Made by a program: the position numbers and the translations under genes. Below are positions 46,815 to 61,100 of a stretch of 64,000 nucleotides of DNA, in pieces (position 1 is the first letter of the stretch; each line of letters opens with the position of its first letter). Origin of the DNA: Apus apus (Eukaryota; Chordata; Aves; Apodiformes; Apodidae); the NCBI RefSeq assembly GCF_020740795.1, contig NC_067312.1:71382905-71446904 (forward strand), in the 5' to 3' direction. The notes under the pieces were generated by a model. The model was not told the origin of the DNA and did no database searches. It worked only from the letters and a program-made list of their open reading frames with translations.

Positions 46815-49800
46815 TTCTGATCGTGTTTTGGATGATATATTGTCTGTATTCCAGAATATTTCTTCCAGTACAGGAAGAAGCAGACTTTAAGAAAAAGAAT
46901 CTTTTCAGCAGATACACCTGGGAAGTTCTTTGTTGATCAAATCAGGACCCTCTAGTAGGGACCAGACGTATGGTAAGAGGGATTCTCCACATGATTTTCC
47001 CTTCAGCACAATCTGTAAAGGAGATGGGAAGAGAGGATTTGTCATTCAGCTAGCTCTCTGAATTTCACTAAAATGTTTTGATATGTGTGGTGGCCTTTCT
47101 TCTTTTCCCTCCTTCATTAGAAACCTTAATTTAAAATACAGAAAATAAAGATGGCAGGAAAACCTGAAGTTGTAACTAAGACATGTTTTATCCCATAGTG
47201 GTTTTTTGTAACAGTTGAGACTTACCCAAGTGCTGTCTTGGTTTCCTCTGAAGTTGAGCATTTAAGTTTGGAGATCATTCTCTTACAAATCCCAGCTGCT
47301 CTTTTCAGTGAAGAAAAGTAAGTATTCATAGCAATGGCCTAAAGAGAGTTGTTTAACAGATAGGATCTGGTTTCCTTCAGTGTTTGTTTTCAAGGATTAT
47401 CTTTTAGTCAGAGTAGATGTGCAGCTGTTTCACAGGTCCTAAATTTTCCATTCCTTATCAACTTGACACCTATGGAAGATAGGCAAGATCTTGAATTTCC
47501 ATCAGTTCTTTCCCATGGGCGTGGAAACTAATTTTAGAACACTTGGTAGATAAACAGTTGAACTGATTATTTCAGAGTGTTTTAGGTCACATAGCAGTAT
47601 TTTTGTTTTAGTTCGTGCAATATTGTAATCGATAGAAATGGCAGTAGTTGTAGGCGATGGCATACTAAGACACTAGATATTTTTACAGTAATGCTATTAC
47701 TTGTAGGCACTTCAGTTTGGAAAGTTTTGTCTACAAATACATTTTTGCTGAATATTCCACTAAGAATAATGCAAAAAAGAATACTGAATTTTTGAGAAAT
47801 CAGTTTATCTTAGTCTTCTGCATGATGGCTTTTAAAACTCATCTAGATGCCTATGGTCCTTCTCATCTTCAGGGAGATTTTGTGAACGTATTCTCTTTGA
47901 AAAATCTGAGTCTGTTTTTTTGTTAGTTGCTTATTCCAGACTTTACATGGTAAGTGAGAGCATGTAAGTGCAGTAGTTAAGTGAGCATCAGAGCAGATAG
48001 CCAAGTAAAAGAACCTGGAACTTTCAACTTACTTGTTAAACACAGTTACATCTGAATTTGGATTTCAGAAATACTGTTTATTGTTCGGTCCATTACTTGG
48101 ATCCTGTTGAAACAATCACACTTAGCTGAAGTAGCAACTTTTCAGTTGAAATTTCTACATTTTTACCACTTCAGGTATGTTACATAATTTCCTCATCAGC
48201 TGGAAATTATGTCTCAGTTCAAAACTAATGCAATTCAGGCATTTCATTTGTTGAAAAGGAAAGTGCAAGATATCAAGGGAGAGCTTGTTTCTTATTTTCT
48301 TTCTGGCCAGTAGGTCAGCCAAATTATGTCTCAGTATCTTTGTATTTATACAGCAATCATTCTTTACTGTGTCTTCACAGTGACTCAGCCCAGGCAGATT
48401 TCAATCCCTTTTTTCCACCCCACTCCCCTGGCTTAGTCACATGCAGTTTAGCAGTATTGGAGAAGCTGTTTCTTGGCTCTATCTACAGATAGTTTTGATT
48501 ATCGAAAGACAAAAGAACTTCATTCAAGTATAGCTTGTAACTTGGGAACTTAATTCTGAACAGAATAGCATGCCAGTCTGTTTCTCTCATTTTCAGAAAG
48601 TCACCGAGATAAAATTAATGTCTGGATTCAATACAGAAAAATGTAATTACGTTTTTGCACTAACTTTTGTAAATACAAAAACTGCTCAAAAGAAAAAAAA
48701 GAAACAGCTGAAAACTGATTCTGTCGCTCATGGTCCAATTATAATGTTCATCTCCTCTGCATTGTTTTCACTTTCTAGTTTTCTGTTATCTTGCTTTTTG
48801 AGATCCTTTCCTGAAGGTTTTTTGTTTTGGTTTGGTATGGTTTTTTGTAGTATAGCTATAAAATTATCATTCTGAGAAAAAAAGGAACTAAAATGCTGAG
48901 TCGATGCCTGTTACACCTTAAAATTATGTATGTTATAAACAAAGCATTTCCATGGCTTCCCATCAGTATCACAGTTTAAGCTGCTCATATGGTATACATC
49001 TGTGGTCTTTTGGCAGCGTTCTTGGCTGCTGCATGGGAGTGTTTTGAGTTTAAGGCTAACCTCTTATCTGTCTTCCCATCAGTCTAGAAGTTATGAAACT
49101 CTTGCACTTCTTTCTTTACATTGCTGCCATGAAGTGAGCTATTAAAAAGTTACAGAAATAAGGAGGTTTAAATAATAATGCTGCATGATGGGAATAAAGG
49201 TGTTTGGTTTTTTTAACAATAAAACAAATACCTTTCAGTTCTTTAGCTGTGTGCTTTTTAGTTAGAGATCATGGTACATTTCCAAAACACAGATATAAAG
49301 GATGACTGTTCCTTGATTGATTCACTTGATCCATGCTGTATTGCTTTCAGGAAACGTAGTAATGACTATGCAGATGGCTAAATCAAGTACATAAATCTAA
49401 ATCAACAAGTTTTGCATCATTTAGATGGTCAAATGTCTCATTGTTTCTTACTGAAAGCACGTTTAAATAAGACTTTTCCTGCTTAAGTGAGAGTTTAAAA
49501 ATGAAAAAATAGATGAGAAAAAAATGAATTTACAAAAATATGTTAGAATCAAGAGCAGATAGTCTTATTAGTATTTCTATTATTGAATAATGTTGGGAAA
49601 AAAAACCACACATGTATTCCATTAGTTTTTTTCTTCTGAATCTGAAAAGCAAAAGTATTTGTATGTCACAAAGACAATCCATTAGTTACTAAGGAAGATA
49701 TTACATAGATAAGGACATTTAAGTTTTCATCCCTCTCAAATAATTTGTGTTCAGAAGAGCAAAAATAGTTGACTGAACAGATTTCTGGCTTGCTCAAGTA

Positions 49801-52800
49801 AGATTTTAATGGTAAACAGTTAGGAAGTTGTGGAGGGCTTTAAAATGTGCTACTGTTCTTTCCGTATATAAGGGTATCCTATCCCACTTGTGCATGTTGA
49901 AATCTGAAGCTGTCTATGCTGTATTAAGGCTGGAATTAAATTGAGAAGTCTGCTAAAATATTAAGGGAGTACAGAATGAAAATGTAATTGTTCCTGGTGA
50001 ACTTTCTTTATAAAAAAATGTATGGGTCTCAGAATTTCTTGGGAGAGGATCACGTTTTACATTCCTATAATTAGTTATTTACAAAGGAAGGAAAGTCAAG
50101 ATCGCTTAGACCGACCTGAAAGTGAAGAAAGTTTTTTTTAAGGAGATCTATGGATGAAGAATATTGCAGTAGACTTTTTTGAGGTAACATACCAGAGATT
50201 TCCATATTGTACATGAAAGCTGGTTTTAATTATTTCCCACAAAATATCTGAGGATTTAAGATGCAATAATAAGTAGTAGCTATGGTTCTCACTTAAGTGC
50301 TGCTCATCAAGTCTAAAATAAGTATTGTATATGTTTAATTTCTAAAGACACTGCTGTAGATAGGGAGTCTCCAGGTATGAGCGCTGTAAAAGCATTACAA
50401 AACAAAGGCTATGACAAAGAGGAGTTGGAGGCTATGCTAGAAGTAGCAGCTCTGAAAAAGGTTCTATGATCTCAGGGAGACGAACAGCTTACAAAGACCT
50501 CCCAGTCTGATCCTGTGGTAAAAAGGTCCATGTTTTTCATAGTTGCATAAGTGAGGCCAGGGAGTTGAATGTTTTATTATATGGAGTGCTTAAGACTTAG
50601 CTAGCATATTGCACTTGGTTTAGTTGCCTTAGTGTTTTTCAGCATAATCCTAGAAACATGGATGGCAAAAAGCCAGTGACCTTTTCTATCAAGAGGGTAA
50701 GTTACAGGAAAGTTCTATGGTTGGAAGCTGAATATAGGTAAGTTTACCTGCAGTTTATGCAGTTTGCCTACAGTAATAGGGGAACAAGTAGTTTATTCTC
50801 TCTTTAGACTTTGATAGAGTCCCTTCTTGAAGAGACACAGTTATGAAAAATACTTTCACTTGAAACAAATTTCTAGGCTGTAAATGTCTGATATTTTGTT
50901 GACCTGTCAACTGCAGGATCATTTGTTGCTCCCTTGAAATTTTCTTTTCCCTTGAAATCTGATGATATACCTACATGTTGTATTCAAGATTATCATCACT
51001 GTGTTTTAATGTGTTAGTGGAATAAAATGTCAGTGAAGTCTGGTGATGTTTTTTCACATCTTGTATTATTTGCCTTTATTGTACGTTGCTTGGAAAGTGA
51101 GAAGGATCTAAATGGCATGCAAGTTCTGCATTTCATTCTCTCTTTTTATTGTCTTTTTTCAGCTTAAGCAATTTAGGGTAGTTTAGGCTGCAGACCTGTG
51201 GAACTGGAGTAGAATACAACAACCCAACAGCATTCTTTAAAGATTGTAGCCTTGTGGATTGGTCTTTTATTTTTTTCTTCTTAACCACCTAAACTTGCAT
51301 CCTTTTGGTGAATTAGATAAGGCAGAAAACAATCAAGGAATGAAAACTGTATCAGAAACCAAACATCTTAAAATATAACGAGAAGTGATATGGCTCTTCA
51401 TCTATCTGTTTTAAGGCATAGTGTCTGCATGGTGAAGAAACGTGGTCTCACTTAGACTGACATGGAGAACAATTAGGAGGGTGTAAGTGCATTCTGTGAG
51501 TGGTGGAAAAGGCAGTAGGTTATCTCGAGGAAACTAGGCAGTTTCTCGAGTTTGTAACAAAAGCAAGTCGAAGGATGTGATCTCTTTGATTGGATCATTA
51601 TGGTTTGCATCTGTTTATTTATAGCCCATAACACATGTCATGCTATTTATTGCTTTGCTAGAATAGCAATAAATTTCATACCATTGCTCAGGTGATTTTT
51701 ATGTGAAGGTGTGCAAAGCACCTTCTCTTGTGTACTAAAAGAAGAAATAAATTTAAAAGCATATTTACAGTTTTATCTTCTAAATAACTTAAAAGGTTAT
51801 ATTTTAGTATATTTTTGCATGAAAATTATAAAAGACAAAAAAACCCCAATCATTTAGTTATGCATTCTGGATAATCCCATAATGAAATGGGATTGCAGTG
51901 GGAATAGAGGTATGAAACCTCCAAGTTAGTTTGAGTGTGGTGAATAGGGACTGCCATGCTTCAGATATTGGATGGGAACTTCTTGGTGTGCTGATATTCA
52001 AGATGGGAATACAAGTATTGCATGAAAGTTGACATCAAAATAAATTGTGTAAAACAAAAATGTCAAAAGATCATTATGTTCTCTGGAAAACTGCAGTAGC
52101 TAATGCCAGTTTCGGTTTCCTTGGCCTTTAAGTATTTTGCATGGGAAATTGCATTCTGCATTTATTTCATAGGCAGAACAAGAATGGGTGATGTTTTGAT
52201 AAATTTCAGATCACAGTTGTCTTTTAAATTTACAGAGTATTTTTGTTGTCCAGTAAGAGAGTTAAAAAAAAAAAAATAATCCCCTAAATTATACTACCTC
52301 CGTGCAATAAATCATATTTTACTTTATTTAGTGTGTCCTTTTATGAGAAATTGCTATTCTAAGCCATCTGATTTACATGCTGAAATAGTAAATATTTTTT
52401 TAAGTCTTTAAAAATTGTGTAAAACCCTTTTTCTGAAGTAGAATGTAGTTGTGGGCAAGTCAGAGATGCAAGTGAGAAAAGGAGGACATAAAGCAGGATA
52501 CTTCTTGTTGAGATACATACATTAGTGAGATAAACTGACATTAGGTCATCAGCTTCTCTCTGGGGAAGACAGAGAGAGGGACTGGGTTAAGCTGGGCAGT
52601 ACATCTCCTCATTAAGGCAGAACAGCTGTAGTTTGACATTTTGGTGCTCTGAAACTGGAATTGGCTGAAGTTCATTTGGATTCTTTTGACTTTTGTGCAT
52701 TCAGAGTCCTGTGTCCTCTTTGGCCTGAAATCATCAGTGCATGTACAGTATAAAGCTGAGGAAAAAAGTGCCTTTAACAAATGCACTCCCCATGTAATGT

Positions 52801-54776
52801 TTAAAACAAACAGTGTATTGCCGTGGCAACTGGACAATAAAAAAAGTGAAAAAAAATACATTCTCCCTTAAATTCACAATATGTAAGCAGTTAGTTCATT
52901 TAACAAGATTATCTTCTGCAGAGTATGATTACTGTTTTGTAGCAGCACTACATATTTGTATAAGATGTCTGATATTTCTCAATCTGTCTCTTATTCATAC
53001 AAGTTTATATTTCAATAAACATAAGAAAGATTGTGTGAAGATTAAATATGATTGCATAATTAAATAAAAAAGAGCATGAGGATTTCTCTGATGATCCCAG
53101 AGACCTAATAGAAAATGTCTTGTTTCATTTTGGGTTTGTTTTGTTGTGTGGTGTTTTTTTTTCCTCTCCAGACTTCACTTCAAGTTCATAAACAAGCAAA
53201 CAAAAAGTTAAGCTACGTCTTAAGTTTGTGCATATTTAAAAATGTTTATTGCAGCTGACACTAAGCTTGAGCTGACAGGCGGGGAGGTGAGTGCCTGGTC
53301 CAAGACTGGGTGGTTCCTGCTGGTTACTCACCCACTGGACAATAGCAGTGGAAAAGCTTGCAGCACTGCTTTTTTCACCAAGTTCCTGAGTTATGAAGGA
53401 CTTCTGTTTAGCTCTGGTTACAGGCCATCAAATACTGAATGACTGCTTTTTCCATGCTTTTGTATATAATTTGGTTTTTGAAACACTTTTAAAAATTTGC
53501 ATTGGTAGGTTGGAGTAATTTAAATGTTCTAATGTAGACTGTTTTGGAAATACTCTATGCTAATCTTTAAAAATTTCTTAAAAATTTATAACTTTCCTAG
53601 CAAATCTTTACACAGTCCACCTGCTGCATTCATTTGTCTTTTAATTATTGTATCCAGGCTATGTCCATTAACCTGAATGAATCTAGTTCCTGCTGATCTG
53701 GGAACGAAAGAGGGAAACCTTGTTTGATATGCAGTAAAGCAGCTGTTTTAAATTTTAGTGATATCTAGGTATTTGTATTTTAAAAATTTTTAAATGTTGA
53801 TCAAGATGGGAGTTGCTTGAAGACCTCTTCCTCTGTCTCTATTGCAGGCTGAGTCTTACTGAATAAAAGTTTCATTCTTTCTTTAAAGGAAGTTTCTTTC
53901 AAATTTGTTACTAAGGCTTATATAAACTTACATTTTATTTCTGTCGTGGCTTGTCTGATGAACCATAGAGAGACTACTGTACTCTGAAATATAGTATAAA
54001 TCCTTCTCAAATTCTGACTGCTGTAAATAAAAGATCTAATATATATCATTCACTAGTTCTGAATTAATGTATCGTGTATTTGTCAATTTAAAACCAAAAC
54101 ACCATATTAAGTACAAGCTTTTTGTAAGAAGAAGCATCAAATTGATGGCTTTATGTAGCTTGATGTGGGAAATATACATTATCTAAGCTTGCTTCAATCA
54201 TGCAGGTTAAGATTTTGTCATTCAGGGAGGTTTCAGAGTAATGCTCATTTCATGTTTGTCTACACATGAACTGCTCAGATGATAACTTAGTCCAGTGAAG
54301 GTGACTGGAATATGCACAGCACTTAAGCTGCACTGCTGCTTATTTCTGGGAAGTACTGTATCATCAAAGGGCAAACTCATGGTTCTTTGTGCTCTATCAG
54401 CTACAATATTGGAAATAATATGAATTACCACTTAGTGTGTTTGGAGAAATATTCTGTCTTTTTCAGGCATGTGATCGAATAGGGAGAAGGCTTTGATGGA
54501 TTAGTGGCCCTTGAGTGATCTGATAACCTCTTTGTAGAAAATGGTCTTATTAGCATATCAGCTATTCTCATTCATCCTTTGGCATATACCGTTTGACAGG
54601 AGGGACAATGCAACTTGAAAAGAAAGTCTGATAGATTAAGATTGTGGATTTTTTTACTTTTAAGTGTACTTAGAACTTCAGGTTAGCAATTGTTTTATAG
54701 CTCAGCCTTGCAGGGAGAGCAATCTCAGTAGCGGCAAGCAAAGATGGGCGTTGCAGAATAAAATAACAGATGTCTG

Positions 54777-55105
54777 CTGACCTGAAAGCAGCCTACAGGA
54801 AAGCTGGAGAGGGACATCTTACAAGGATTTGTTGTGAGAGGACAAGGGGTTATGGCTCAAAACTGGAGAAGGGGAGATTTCAGTTAGAAGGAAGAAGTTA
54901 TGTACTTTGTGGGTGGTGAGACACTGACACAGGTTGTCCAGCACAGTTGTGGAAGCCCCATCCCTGGAAATGTTCAAGGCCAGGTTAGATGGGGCTCTGA
55001 GTAACCTGGTCTAGTTGGAGGTGTTCCTGCCCATGCAGAGGGCTTGTAACTAGATTAATATCCCTTCAAACCCAAACCATTCCATGGTTACAATTATGAA
55101 TTAGG
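54777..55105 (+). mobile_element. CR1 LINE fragment, 3' untranslated end
   Basis: About 330 bp match the CR1 3' untranslated region in sense orientation: GACCTGAAAGCAGCCTACAG, GGTGGTGAGACACTGACACA, TTCAAGGCCAGGTTAGATGG, GAGGTGTTCCTGCCCATGCA and AACCCAAACCATTCCATGG. It is 5'-truncated. The terminal repeats are decayed, so it is probably older than the copy at 33.9 kb. Confidence 0.92.
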
Positions 55106-58100
55106 AGTCTGGGTTTAAATAGGCTGAGGTTTCTGCCACAGTCTTACAGTCAGAGTGTTATTTCTGAGAAGAGTGTTTCTGCCTTGTCAGGGGAAAGTGA
55201 CCCACTGGGAGTGGCAGAAAAACCTGAGGAAAAAGTCTCAACTGCATCATAAAAGCTCAACTGAAAATCGAGTGATTCACTTGTGCTGCTCAATGCCCTG
55301 AGTCATCACACTGGTGGTGTAGCATGCTGTGATTCGAGCCAGCTCCATAAAAGGGCATAAATTACTTAATGGTATTGAGGAGAAAGTGATTAGTAAATCT
55401 TAATTTTCATTCAACCCTACTTACTGCAAAGAATAATGCAAAATGAGGAATTATATTAAAGAAAAACAAATTTAACTTTTTTCACTGATGTTATTTACCA
55501 ATTACATTAAAGCTGCTGTCTGCTACGTTTTTGTAATGCTTCCCAGGAGACTGAAGTGCAAACTCAATTAATAGACTTACGGCTAGATCTCTGATGGTGG
55601 TAACTGCATTATTATGCATGACACATAGATTCAAACTAAGGACCATAGGGATGATATTAACTTTATTGGGGTTGCATAGGACTCTTGATGGGAAAATTTG
55701 TTATAAAATGAAATGCTACAGAGAAGAAGAAAATGTGCACCAAAAAAAAAATTAAAGAAAATTATAGATTCTTGGTATCTTGATGTTATAGTAAACTTAC
55801 TGTATCTGTTGATTGAAGTATAATTTTTAATTATGCTTCACATTTTTCCTGTGGAGCTTCTATTACTGTGGCATGTAGACCTCTTTTTTTTTTACATCAT
55901 GTCCTAAATAAAAATAATTACTGGTATAAAAAATATCCAACCTAAATAACAACACACGAGATTTGAAGGGGAAGCATGAACACTTTTATGGATTTGTTTG
56001 CTTCTTTGTTTGCTTATTTAGAGCCCAATTCCCCCAGTTGCCTAGCTGATTAAGAATTCTAGCTTTCATTGAAGTTTCCAGCATTCCTGTTGTCAAAGCT
56101 TAAAAATACAACATTTAAGAAGTAAAATATATTAAAAAAAGATTGAAAAAATCCTGTTCCTTTATAGTTAACACTTATTTCAAGAAGTTTTAATTTAAAC
56201 TAATTGTATTTGCTGATCTTGAAGAATCTGTCTTGATTTTTTTTTGACAGCTTATTAATGTTGAAGTTTAACGTAAAAAGGAAACACTATTTTCTCCTTC
56301 CAGAGCCATTACTAACTCCTTCCTTCACATCTCTTTCTGAATTACAAGGATTTTAAATATTTAAATAAGAAAGGACAAATCCCAAAGAAAAGAGAGACAG
56401 GTCAACAATGGAAGGCATGTTTGAGTCCAAACTGAGGAAAATGGGAGTAAAGGCTGAAGAAGTGCTCATTAGCACTGCTAAAGAACAAGAGGAAATGAAT
56501 GTTGTGCTTTGTTAAGATGCCTTCTCAGTGATGTCTAAGAATCTCTAATCCAAATTTGTTTTGTTGGAGGGAAATTTAAATGCATATCATGGGCTCACCT
56601 CTTATGGAATATACTTGTTCAGATAACTTCAAGGTAACTAGTTATAATTTCTATAACTCTGGAAATATAAATGATGTAAATAACTGATTTCTCTCTCTTA
56701 GGAGAAAATACTCATCAGTACTGATAACCAAACCTGAAAAAACTGTGGGAGGGAAATAGTCTGTGGCAAAAGCAGTGCTTCATTCAAGTTGTGAAGGAAG
56801 GGAGAAAAATAATGCAATAGCACAAAGAAAAAATGAAGACAAACTTGTAGGTTTTGTGTCTCAGTTCACAGCGAAAGTGATTCGTGTCAAGTAAGGCACA
56901 ATGTAGACCAGGCTTGCAGAAAAGATACTTGTGCTTTCTAATGCTTTGTGAGGTCTAAGAAATGGTTGAAAGTTTATAACTTTACTGGAGTTTTAACTGT
57001 CACTAGATAATGATGCTAATTAGAATCACATGGGAATTCATCCTTTGTTGTGATTACAGTGTGTGTATGGGGTATTTTTTGGTTTTGCTGAAAACAGAGT
57101 TGGCAGCTTAGAATATGGAAGGAAAAGATTTTGGAATAGGCAATGTGATGCTGAAAATTAAGTATTTCGACAGCCAGACAAAATGCATTTGTAATAGTCT
57201 GACATTTGTTTCTGCTCAGTCATCTTTCCAGTTAACACCCTAATAGTTGAAACAGCATGTAACAAAATACAGTAACAACCCATAATGTATAATCCAATAC
57301 CATTATGATCAGAAAAGAGAAGCCAAAATAGTTAAAAGCTACAATTTCTACAGAGTAGGTATGAACATAAAGATAGTGGTATTACTTCTCAAAGCTTTCA
57401 TCAATACAGATAGTGGAAAATACTGGAATCTTAAAAGAAAACAAAAATTAAAATGTACAATATCTTTAAAATTTGTGGTTTGGCTTCTGATTACATACAA
57501 TGCAGTGTAATCAAATTTTTAGGCTCGTCTTCCTCAAAAATGTCCTTTTATAACCAATTTCTCTCACCTTTTAATAAAATATAGGCAGCTGCATTTTTTT
57601 CCATTTTTTTCTTCAGACATCATTTTATTCTTTCATTGGATAATATGCAATTGAGAAGCAAAGAGACAATTTTGTTTGTTTGTTTCAAGAGAACATGTCA
57701 TATTATGGTCTAGCAAGAATAAAAAGCATAACCTGGAGTGAAAAACTGCATTGACACAATTGGAGATCACTACTGTCCAGCCTCCTTAGTATGCTATAAC
57801 TGCTGTTGAGATTCTGGTTAACTCCAGATTCACAAACTAAAATACAGAACTTCATAAGTAGTTTGTGTGCATATGATAATACAGTAATGAGACAAGTGAA
57901 AGGCAGAAACAGAAAATACTTTTCTAAATAGAGTGGATGTATTTTGTTAATATTAAAAATAATGAACATTTAACAATATTTTAAAAATCCCTATCTTTTT
58001 TCTTGCATTTTATTGCTTTACTTTGACTCCAGTGTAAAAGCAGATATCCTAGCTGTTTGGGGATTTCTGTTTTTTGTGGTGTCGGGTTTTTTTTCATTGT

Positions 58101-61100
58101 TCTTGTTAATGGAAAACAATAATAAAGGTTAAATGATAAAATTACATGGATAGGTATATCCTATATTTAAAATGTGCTTTAAGAGTACATGAAAGTATAA
58201 AAAGAGAACATACAGAACTGTGTGTATTTACTGTTACTAGACTTTAAGAGGTATATAAATTGGAGTAGTGCTCAAATAATATTCCTTTTTTTTCTTTTTG
58301 TGGTAACCATGACAAATTAGTCCAAAACATTCACTGTCACTGGAAAACATAAATCTTTCTTTTCTAACATTTTGCTGTATGCAATTAAAACAAACAGTTT
58401 TATTTCCTGCAAGCCCTTGAGAAATAGCCATTATGAATCAAACTTTGAGGGTTTCACTCTCAAGCATGAAAATCTCTGCTGAACAATGTATATTTTGGTA
58501 CATACTGAACATTTTCTGTAAGCCCCCATAAATAAATCCAGGAAATGTCTGTCCCTTGAGTACTACCTTCCTTAAATATAGAGCAGCTGTTGTTGTTGAA
58601 CTTGCACCCAAACATATAATGGAGTCCTTGACATCAAAAACTCTTTTGTGACTGGCATATTATTTTAAGTTATTGTAGACATGCGTTTGTTCCAAAATAG
58701 GGATGATTCTATTACAACTACAAACTGCTTGATGTTACGGAAAATGGAACTCTAAAGCCGTATACTCTAGTATATGATTAATATTAAACAAACTTGCATT
58801 AGTCTTTTGTGTGGATTTTGTTGTGATTTGGGTTTTGGGGTTTTTTTTATTTGTGGTTTGTTGGGTTTTTTTTGCTTGTGAATTGAGTATTCTACAAGAT
58901 ACCAGAATGATCAGAGGAGCTTGTTGTAATAATTGAAGCATTTCACAGAGGTTATGTGATACATTCCTTGAAATCACAGTGATGGCATGTCTTAAAATAT
59001 TGATTATATAAAATTTTAATCCTCTTACATTCTTACAAGCTGAGTAGGGCCAAATAAATAGCGTTAGTAGGCTTAGTGTTTGGGCAGAGAATATCGAGGA
59101 AATTCCTTTGTGCTCCACAAAATGGCATTGGTGATAAGATGTAAATGGGTGTCAGGCTCTGAACAAATCCAAATCCACAGGTCCCTGTCATGTATGTTAT
59201 TCTAAAATAGTCAAAATTATTTCTCTGATTTATCTAGTGAAAGAAGTAGCTTCTGACACGATTTTTTAAGTGGCTGCTGTTTCTTTGTATGTGACTTTAA
59301 AGCAGTAATTTAGTTGACAGAAATACTAGTAGTCACAAGTCTAGCTCAAGGCACAACAACAAGGTTTGAATCAAGGCTTCCAGAAAGTTATGTACTCTTT
59401 ATTCCTTGGGTTTCTGATTTTTAAGTTGATTTAAAAGCCTTCTTATGATAAGATCAATGAAGTTTCAGTAGTCTATTACAAAGTGTAAAGAAGCTTCAAA
59501 GAAGAGGAGCAAGTTCAGAACAAGGTTGAATTAAATGGTAAAAAAATGTAGCTTGTATTTCATTACTGTAAGTGATGAAATTCCCCTAGTTTTGTATATC
59601 ATCCCTTTTGACTGCTTGACTAACTTAATTTAAAGTTATAAAAATGTTTCTGGATAAGTGTATTCCTGATTTGATAGGATATTTTGTTTTGTTACCCTTT
59701 AAGGAGTATTCACATTTAAGCATTTCATAAGAGGAAATTTTTTATTTCATTTTCTCAGTGCATGTTTTATGTGTACTCACATTTTTCTCACTTATTTTAG
59801 ATGGGCAAAATTACACAAAAGAAGAATGGTCTTTATAGGCGTGTGTGTATATATACGTATATATACACAAAATTTATAATGGTAGTAAGGAATTCTGAGT
59901 TAATACATGCACATGTGATGGAAAACCTTTTTCTTTTGGAGAATTTGCAGTTGACTTGACCAAAACCAGATATTTCTCCAGCTCCTAGTATAGTACACGA
60001 CACTAACCATAATATTTACTGATTCAGAGGGTGGTGGCAATTTCAGGATATTCTCAGATATCAAAGCAAAGGGTTTAGGCTGAGTTTGTTCAGTGCTAGC
60101 AAATGGTGTTTAGGGAGACCTGAACTGGTGTTTCCTACCTGCTTCACAGGCTGCTCCTGTGTCTTCTCTTGGAATTCTCTGACAATAGTGAGGGTACACA
60201 ATGGTGCTTAAATCAAAGTTCTAGTTCACAGCAAAAGGAAGTTGTTTTACTTCTTTATCTGGGCGGAGGTTACAGGTATTCTGGCTTCTAGGAGTTATCA
60301 ACTTGAACTGTTCCTTGCTCAAAATATCCTTGAGTCAATGGTTTCTAGTATTAACCCCAAGAGGAAAAAATAAATAAATCTGAAAAGCCAATGTTTAGAT
60401 TGCAAAAAATTCTGTCCTTCATGTCTGGCTATGGGTAGGAAAGTGGATATACCTAAAAATGAAGTTGTAACTGTTTCTATGTGTAAGACTTACCATGCTG
60501 ACTTGCCAGAACAACTGCTAACTGCCATTAAGTGACAGGAATTCTGGCTTCCTCTAGAGCAACATACTGTGTTTCTGCACTGCTCCTTTGTGTCGCTGCA
60601 GGAGGAATGGCAGTGGACCGGAGTGACTGCTGGCCCTTCAGCAGTGTGAAGAAATGCAAGGGACGAGGAGCTTGCTCTTGAAGCATGAGCTTTGAATGAG
60701 GCTCATTCCATCTGTGAAACACTTGCTTCCCATGTCTGAGGAACACATACCTGTGAGCATCATTAAATGACAGCCCAGCATGGAAAATGCTTCTGAGTCA
60801 GTGTCATCTGCAAGGAGAGCTAAGACTCTAATCTGGTCCCAGTATTTGTAGATTTTTACTGATTTCAGCAGACTAGTTTCAGCCAAAATTGCACACCTTC
60901 TGCTTGGTTCTGGATTAAGGATGCCTGACTGAAAGAAACAGTAGACATAAGTGCTTAAGCTACCTGAACCAAGCCCAAGTTTCCTCTCAAATCTGTGGGT
61001 ATTTGCCCTTCCTATCTGCTGGTGGCTTAGATCCTGCATCTCTGCATAGCCTGTCCTTAGAGACCTTATAATACCAGCTTTTCTAGGGTTTGTTTCATCT

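Larger units (their letters stand above)
34158..54776 (+). other. XRCC4: XRCC4 intron 3, middle part
   Basis: About 20.6 kb of AT-rich intron. I searched for the next XRCC4 exon (end of head and start of coiled coil) by eye and did not see it. The stretch holds several A- or T-homopolymers, small simple repeats, slightly GC-richer unexplained patches near 36.4 and 37.3 kb, and a short open block at 50341-50469 discussed among the findings. No RNA gene, exon or clear mobile element was recognised. Very old repeats could be missed by reading alone. Confidence 0.65.
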
